Origin: Tipula vernalis
Lineage: Eukaryota; Arthropoda; Insecta; Diptera; Tipulidae
Length of the DNA: 64,000 nt
Direction: 5' to 3'
Assembly: GCA_958295665.1 (NCBI GenBank)
Contig: OY282560.1
Location: forward strand, 102,835,930 to 102,899,929
Notes under the pieces: model-generated
Database searches by the model: none
Told to the model about the DNA's origin: nothing
The model's input: only the letters and a program-made list of their open reading frames with translations
Part shown: positions 58,325 to 64,000 of the stretch, in pieces
Position numbering within the stretch: position 1 is the first letter of the stretch
Layout: each line of letters opens with the position of its first letter
Made by a program: the position numbers and the translations under genes

Positions 58325-58864
58325 TCAACAAACTAATTCTAAACCTAACAAAATACCATGAATAACATGATAATTGTCGTCATATGCATTCATCAACATT
58401 TCCCATGCTGACTTATAGTTGTCACGTGTAGGTTGCCACGGACCTAACGTTATAGCAGCTTTCCCAACACAAGCTTTTTGTAAATATAGTAGTTTGGTAA
58501 CCGGGTCGTATTCTTTAGCGTGAACCTCAGCTAAAAATAAATCTCGAAACGCTGGCCAATCCGCCGGCTTGCCATTAAATTGTCCAATTTGTGGCGGTTG
58601 CATGGTTTCTACCTTGATGACCGTTGGTATCCGATTTCCAATGTCGGCTGAATTTGATGAACTACAACTTTGCTCTTTTTTACTCTTTTTATTCAGCCTG
58701 TCCTGAATTTTACTCATGGTTGACATAAATTGTTTTTCATTAAGAATGTACGCATTGTTGGTAACCAAAATATTATTTTGGCGATACTGCACATCTGCCT
58801 CCTCGAACAGCTCAAAATTTCGCCGGAGTTTTTCTTCGCGTACGCGTAATTCTGACTCTGTCAA
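58325..58864 (-). pseudogene. BEL/Pao retrotransposon gag N-terminal half
   Basis: An ATG at 58864 opens a frame with a charged helical N-terminus (RVREEKLRRNFELFEEADVQ). The DUF1759 gag domain of BEL/Pao elements follows: IGQFNGKPADWPAFRDLFLA, then KLLYLQKACVGKAA and SAWEMLMNAYDD. The frame ends soon after the DUF1759 start of the capsid C-terminal part. Downstream pol domains were not found at lower coordinates, so this is a truncated copy. Confidence 0.8.
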
Positions 58865-58920
58865 TTTATTGAAATATTTTTTATCTGTTATTTCAGCAAA
58901 AAATTGTTGTTTGTAACGAG

Positions 58921-59447
58921 TCTAGATGCTGTTCTCGGACAGCAAACAATCGTTGATTTCCCATATTTGGTAAACCTTGATCACATTTACCACTCTGATG
59001 TGTTACCTTCATCGCCCATTACCCAATTCTCTGGCTGATATTCTTCCTCAACTTCCATGATGACTGAATCTGTATAGATAACTCAAATAATAAATTAATA
59101 AACGTATTCCCAAATCAACTTGTCAACTTATCTTGGCCCCTACATAAACTAAACAGCGAAATATAGAATCATTTGATCTTAACTGTCAACTAATTCTTTC
59201 TAACAACTTAATGATCTCTTTACAATTAAAAGACATAAAATTCTCCTTATTACTTAAATTTTATATTCTTTATTAATTCATATTTCATAACTTCATATTT
59301 GCTTAATTTAACTCTATAATTCTAATTGGATTAGATTGTCTGACTTTGTTACTAAATTGCTCTGTTTTTACAACTTATGCTTTTATACCACTTTGCTCCA
59401 TTGATTTTTATTCTTTTTTTTTTTTTTTTTACTTTACAATGTTTTTC
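58921..59447. other. DNA between the BEL gag pieces, no domain recognised
   Basis: A possible LTR-interior junction lies here, but no repeat or motif could be established. Confidence 0.3.
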
Positions 59448-59959
59448 CTATTTTAAGTTGTTCGGATTTTTAGGACACCACAAACTATTGTGTCTCGTTT
59501 CACATCTAAAACAGGCACCTTCTTCCTTACATGTAAATGATGAGTGACGTGGATAGAGACAGTGTAAGCACACCCCCTTACTTAGTGCTATGGTACATCG
59601 GTGCATTTTGTGGTTTCCGTTGCATATCATACAGCAGCCCTTATTCTCTGTTCTATTTATAAATATCTCCGACATTCCAATGATGTTTGGGCCCTATTTT
59701 GACAAAGGGAAAGGTAGCGACCAAGCCATTGGTGGATACGTAATTCTTTTGATTGGTTTATTAAATTTTTCCTGTGGTCTCGACTCGTAACTTGCGAAGT
59801 TGTTGCTGAGAATCTTGATGAATATTTTCCTTTCCATGATGACTGATTGTCTCCTTTCCCACCTGATGACCTTTTATACCACTCGTTCTCCTTTTCTGTA
59901 AACTCTATTGGTTTAAATCCTTCTCCTGCATTTATTTTCGTCAATAATTCTACTGCCAT
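59448..59959 (-). pseudogene. BEL/Pao-like gag C-terminus with Cys/His knuckles
   Basis: A minus-strand frame (59959-59657) with Lys/Arg-rich linker sequence shifts into a second frame (59675-59448). The second frame contains CMICNGNHKMHRC, then CLHCLYPRHSSFTC and CFRCETRHNSLWC. Repeated C-x2-C-x(3-5)-H-x(4-5)-C units of this style occur at the end of BEL/Pao gag proteins. On the minus strand the piece lies upstream of the DUF1759 piece at 58325-58864, the reverse of normal order. The two are therefore not one uninterrupted gag. Confidence 0.6.
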
Positions 59960-60616
59960 TGGTTCACAATCATCTGATGAATAGCCTTCGAGATCTGTTT
60001 TCTTGCTTTTACTTGCTGGTGTTTTAATACCGCTCTTATATTCTGTTTCATGGCAGAATTTCTTGTGATTTGACCCTCTATTGTTGTTTGAATTTTCGTA
60101 AATTGTGTCTTCTTCGTCTATGATTTTACTTTTTATATGTTTAATTTCCGAAACATGTACTCTATCGTACCGTAATTTTAAAAAAATCTTGATATTTTGT
60201 TGCGCCGTTTGTTTGCGTCTGATATTTTACTTGATTATTTTATAATTTGATATCTATATTTGTTTAATTTTTATGACTCCATTTTGTATAATGCTGTTCC
60301 TGTTTTATCCTCATAATCTCATTTTTTTTGTATTGAATTGCCGTCCGCTATGTGGTGTGCCGTAATGTGGCGTATGTGAATGAAAATGAAATGCCACGTA
60401 TAAGTTCGTATTTAAAAAAAATATTAATTTTGTTGTAATGGAATTGGCACTTACCAAATGGTCGGTGCTTAATTTTTGCACCCGACCGTTTAGATAACAA
60501 TATTCCAAAATTGATATGATGCTCCTGTGGCGTTGTTCGTTTTTAATTTTACACGCACAAAAAATTTTTGTTGTACGAAGTAATTTCTTTACGTTTTTTT
60601 TTTTTCATGTAAATTT

Positions 60617-61994
60617 TTAATTTCGAGCATGAAGGACATATCCAAACCAGTGATAAAGGGCATATCCAATCGTTCCAACTCGAGAATCTTGACAGAATCT
60701 AATTCTAATTGAAATCTCATCAAAAACATTGTCAGGAAAGTCTTGGGTGTCATTCATTAATTGAATCAAACCTGCTGGAGTTTTATCCCCCAGTGTATTT
60801 TCTTGATCTTCAGCTTTCATTATAGCATTATCATCTTCATCTATTGCTCTTTCTTGTTCTAAAACAGCTTGAGCAGCCTCTACATTTTCCATGGATTGAA
60901 TTTTTGCAGTTCCTAATTCTTCAATCATCAATGCAGCAATACAGGCATATTATGACCCTGTTTGCTCTATGCGCTGTTAAGAATGTCGCGTTTTTAGATC
61001 TGTCTGATCTATTAATACACCCGATGCAGTATATCCAAAGATGGGTCGCAGGACAAACTGACGCGGAGTATGGTGATTTTAGAGATAGCCTCATCTCAGT
61101 CAAATATCTATCGTATGAATCTCCGTTGGACAATTCTTCATCTGGTTTAGTCAGTCTATATATTTCTGCCCTAATGTGATCATACACTACGTATTTTACT
61201 AATTCCGGACCTGTCAATCCGGTTACAAATTTGGCATGATTAAAACCTGTTAATATGATACATCCCTTGTTTCTGGCTACCATTGTTGATATTCTGGAGG
61301 GAGCATATTCATGATCTTTGAATTGGTTAAAAAACATATCTACAGCACACATAATTTTGCAAAAGTCAAAATTTTTCGATAAAGTTACAGTACACCAACC
61401 CCCAAAATACTTGACCGTAAGTGTCAGCTGTAATTCCTTCTGCATTGACATTCCCTAGATTTACATTTGCAGGAGGTATCATTCGATAATTCAACAAATG
61501 TCTAGGTCTAATTGCTAGCCCTGCTACTCCAAAGTCTTAGCAGAAAATATTGGATTTTCAATATACGCTGCCATGAAATCAATTGCAGCCTGTACATTGA
61601 TTACATTCCCTGCATATATATTTGCCATTACTCTTTCTAGAGCATTTTGTATTGTTTGGCCCTCTACTACTCCTATTTCAGGTTGACGTCTGTTAGCCGC
61701 AAACCATTCAAATGGATATACTGGAACAGTATCTGGATCTGCTACTGGCAATTCTCTCAAAACGGGTCCTTGCCCATCATCTCGTCTCACAAATGCCATT
61801 TCTTCCATTGATAGAGATTTAAAGGATCCATCGACGTCGGGGTCACCAGTTAAGGTACTGTATGTACTAGTTAACGTTAAGCGTGTATGTAAATCCCAAC
61901 ACAATGAAAATATAAACTCCGCGAATTCAATATTTCGAACCACACAATTTCGATCCGTATGTTGCCGTATTTTATTGTTCACTATGCAACACAA
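60617..61994 (-). pseudogene. candidate endogenous viral element, chuvirus-like nucleoprotein
   Basis: Three successive minus-strand frames (61994-61524, 61451-60921, 60931-60617) show no transposon, zinc-finger or host-domain motif. Together they span about 1.38 kb, roughly the size of a negative-strand RNA virus nucleoprotein gene. A motif reading SPYSASVCPATHLWIY, followed by a Ser/Arg/Asn segment (NRSDRSKNATFL), recalls nucleoproteins of chuvirus-like (Jingchuvirales) insect viruses. The copy is broken by at least two frame changes. A run of 12 A on the minus strand (60605-60594) begins about 11 bases after the last stop and could be a poly(A) tail. The family assignment is from memory of motifs and is tentative. 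Confidence 0.5.
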
Positions 61995-61999
61995 ATATG

Positions 62000-62440
62000 A
62001 TTATTTAATTTCCACCACCACATTCAATTTATTTATTTTATTTTGTATTTATTTAATTTATGGCAAAAAAACTTTTAGAAAAATCTTTTTCTGTGCTGTT
62101 CTGTATATGGTGTGTCCGGCCTGAGTAAAAAAACGAGAGTGCATTAAAAATGGTGTGTCTGTGGTTGAGACAGCATAAAAAACGAAAATCGTACAATCTA
62201 AGCAAAAATGATGATTGGTTATAAATGACGACAACATGTGGTGATTAATCTATTTTGGTCTTGTACTGAGATGTCCAAGATGGATATTTTTAAGTACGGA
62301 CTCCAACCATAGAGTAAGTCAAAATATACTACCTATATAGTTGTCAGTAGTAAGCTGAAAAAGGCTATTCAAATACAATTATATTTTAAGTCGAAATGAG
62401 CTGCATTTCGAATAATTATAGGGATAAACGAATCACTACA
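62000..62440 (-). repeat. LTR-like segment next to the nucleoprotein-like locus
   Basis: On the minus strand it begins TGTAGTGATTCGTTTATCCC at about 62439, comparable to the TGTAGCGACTCACTC start of other LTRs here. It contains AAAAAACGAGAGTG as in the LTR at 52711-53235. The inner end is not defined. Confidence 0.4.
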
Positions 62441-63530
62441 AATTCTTTGTTGAATTTAAATAAATTTATAGACACACACACACACGCAATTGAATTTATA
62501 TTTCATTTAATAAATTTAGTTTTAATTTGTTACATAATTTTGCGTTGATCACCACCATTTTGTGTTGAGAAAGTTTCCAATGGTGAGCGCGCGTGCGGCT
62601 GCCACAAAATCCGAGACGATACTGATTAAAATTATTTATTTTGTTTTGTGTTTGTTTGTCATTCGTATGTTTGTCGTGCTGTACTATGGTTGAGCACGAA
62701 AGGAGAAATCGACCCAATGCACCAGAGCCATTTATTATGTAGTGTATGTGAAGTGATCAAACGCCAATCTGTTTCAAATTCAACTAATTAATTAAAATAT
62801 TAAAATAAAATAACATAATATGTAAATAAAAATAAAATAGATAAATAATATAAAATTGGATATATACAATACATTATTGTTGCCGTTGTTGTCGCCGCCG
62901 TCGATCTTTGGCATATTGAAACCATTTCTTAATCAAATGCTCCACATCACAAGAACGAACATTACTACATTGTTTTTAATGCTTCCTCTGAAATTAATTT
63001 TAACTTAAATTAATTAATACTACGAGTAACTATCAACTAACTACTAGTAATTAATTATCTTTTAGTAGTTAAGTTAATAATGGTAAAGGATTTTACTGGT
63101 ATGTTTTCATGTTGACCGTTCTATGAAAAACTGGACGCTGCCACATCGGTAATAATTTTTTTTAAGCATGCGCGAACATACTTTTCGTGCGTTGGATTAG
63201 AAACCGCTCTTGGGCGGTGTAATTAAAGAATTATGAATATAATACAATAATAATTGAAATAAAATATATTTAATTTCACATCATCGACAAAATCAAAAGC
63301 CATAGTGCATTGGCATTTTTTTGTTTTGACTTCATGACGAAGTAATTTTACTTCTCGTAGTACCGATTTTATAAGAAAACATCGACTTGTGAATTGGTCT
63401 CTGTCTTCTGTGTCTCATCATTTCTGGATTCGGGAATTGATATTAAAATATTAGATTCAGTAGTTGACTGGAATTGCGATTCATCATTGTATTTCCTATT
63501 TATTGGTAAAATTGAACAAGGATCCGTTGA
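62441..63530. other. intergenic DNA, possible further LTR debris
   Basis: Near 62580-62604 the sequence ATGGTGAGCGCGCGTGCGGC ending in GCCACA resembles an LTR start on the minus strand (compare GAACCGCCACA at 46334). No gene was recognised. Confidence 0.3.
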
Positions 63531-63539
63531 GGTTTCTTC

Positions 63540-64000
63540 TGAAGTCTTAGCTAGAAAAAATTGCTGCTTTGTTCGGAATTGGCGATGGTGATACGCTACA
63601 GAAAGTTACAAAACGAGTTTTTTCCAAGCATATTGGCTATAGAGCAGGATTTTTAATTGCCATCAGTACTGGAGAGAAGTGCGTTAACCGCGGATACGTT
63701 TGAGGAACTTCCGTATTGTGTTGGTTATTTGGTTGGAACCGAAATACCATTAGATGAAGCTCCAGCAATACTCGATTAAATTGCAAGCAATATGTGACCA
63801 TAAATTGCGAATAACAAACATTGTAGTTGGATATCCAGGAAGCGTGCATGATTCCAGAATATTTAATAATTCAAGTATTGGAAGGAACCCAAGTAAATAT
63901 CTGACGGGAGCACAATGGATCGCGGTGGATTCTATTTTTTATTTATCCTTGCTAATTGAATCTCTCGTTCACTATATATTTTATACTTCTCAATCCTCTC
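63540..64000 (+). pseudogene. Harbinger (PIF) DDE transposase fragment, cut by the window edge
   Basis: A helix-like segment (DGDTLQKVTKRVFSKHIGY) is readable at about 63580-63640. After stops, the DDE_Tnp_4 core follows at about 63775-63945: SIKLQAICDHKLRITNIVVG, then YPGSVHDSRIFNNS with the second catalytic Asp, and WIAVDSIFYL. At least one frame change separates the two parts. It is a different lineage from the Harbinger at 8686-12401. The rest lies beyond the window. Confidence 0.78.

Overview
The window looks like nuclear DNA of an insect. It is AT-rich and intron-bearing and is dominated by transposable elements. Its one clear host gene, on the + strand at 19173-29090, encodes a DHHC palmitoyltransferase of the ZDHHC2/15/20 (fly CG1407-like) group in six coding exons. 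A dipteran host fits the form of this protein and the mix of mariner, piggyBac, Harbinger, hAT, Gypsy and BEL elements, but the order of insect cannot be fixed from this sequence alone.

Layout. 1-8.7 kb: a gutted mariner, short tandem repeats, a dispersed repeat, and a complete but apparently non-coding LTR retrotransposon (4817-7070). 8.7-12.4 kb: a PIF/Harbinger element with both of its genes, a 382-bp palindrome, (AT)n tracts and a nested mariner deletion derivative. 13.4-17.1 kb: another mariner fragment and a satellite of about 305-bp units that is related to a foldback element seen again at 48-49.7 kb. 17.1-29.1 kb: the palmitoyltransferase gene, whose 7.95-kb second intron holds a tandem array, a dispersed repeat, a MULE remnant, a piggyBac-type MITE and a broken piggyBac. 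30.8-35.9 kb: a second broken piggyBac, split by a Gypsy fragment and a 408-bp MITE. 36-46.5 kb: an envelope-like remnant, a 5'-truncated non-LTR retrotransposon with a perfect 10-bp target duplication, CsRn1-like Gypsy debris, solo LTRs, a MADF-domain gene and duplicated P-element/THAP9-like pieces. 48-54.2 kb: the foldback element and a nearly full set of Gypsy gag-pol domains broken by a solo LTR. 54.6-57.7 kb: a hAT element that appears structurally intact, with an open 656-aa transposase and an exact 8-bp target duplication. 58-62.4 kb: BEL/Pao gag pieces and a candidate endogenous viral element resembling an RNA-virus nucleoprotein. The window ends inside a second Harbinger transposase fragment.

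No operon-like organisation exists. The common thread is transposon archaeology: nesting order, target-site duplications and one paralogous empty site can be read directly. The strongest candidates for something undescribed are (i) a satellite apparently born from a foldback-element arm, (ii) the intact hAT, (iii) the virus-derived nucleoprotein-like locus beside BEL gag, and (iv) a non-autonomous LTR element carrying three copies of an 18-bp near-palindrome. These calls rest on reading the sequence and recalling families; no database search was possible.
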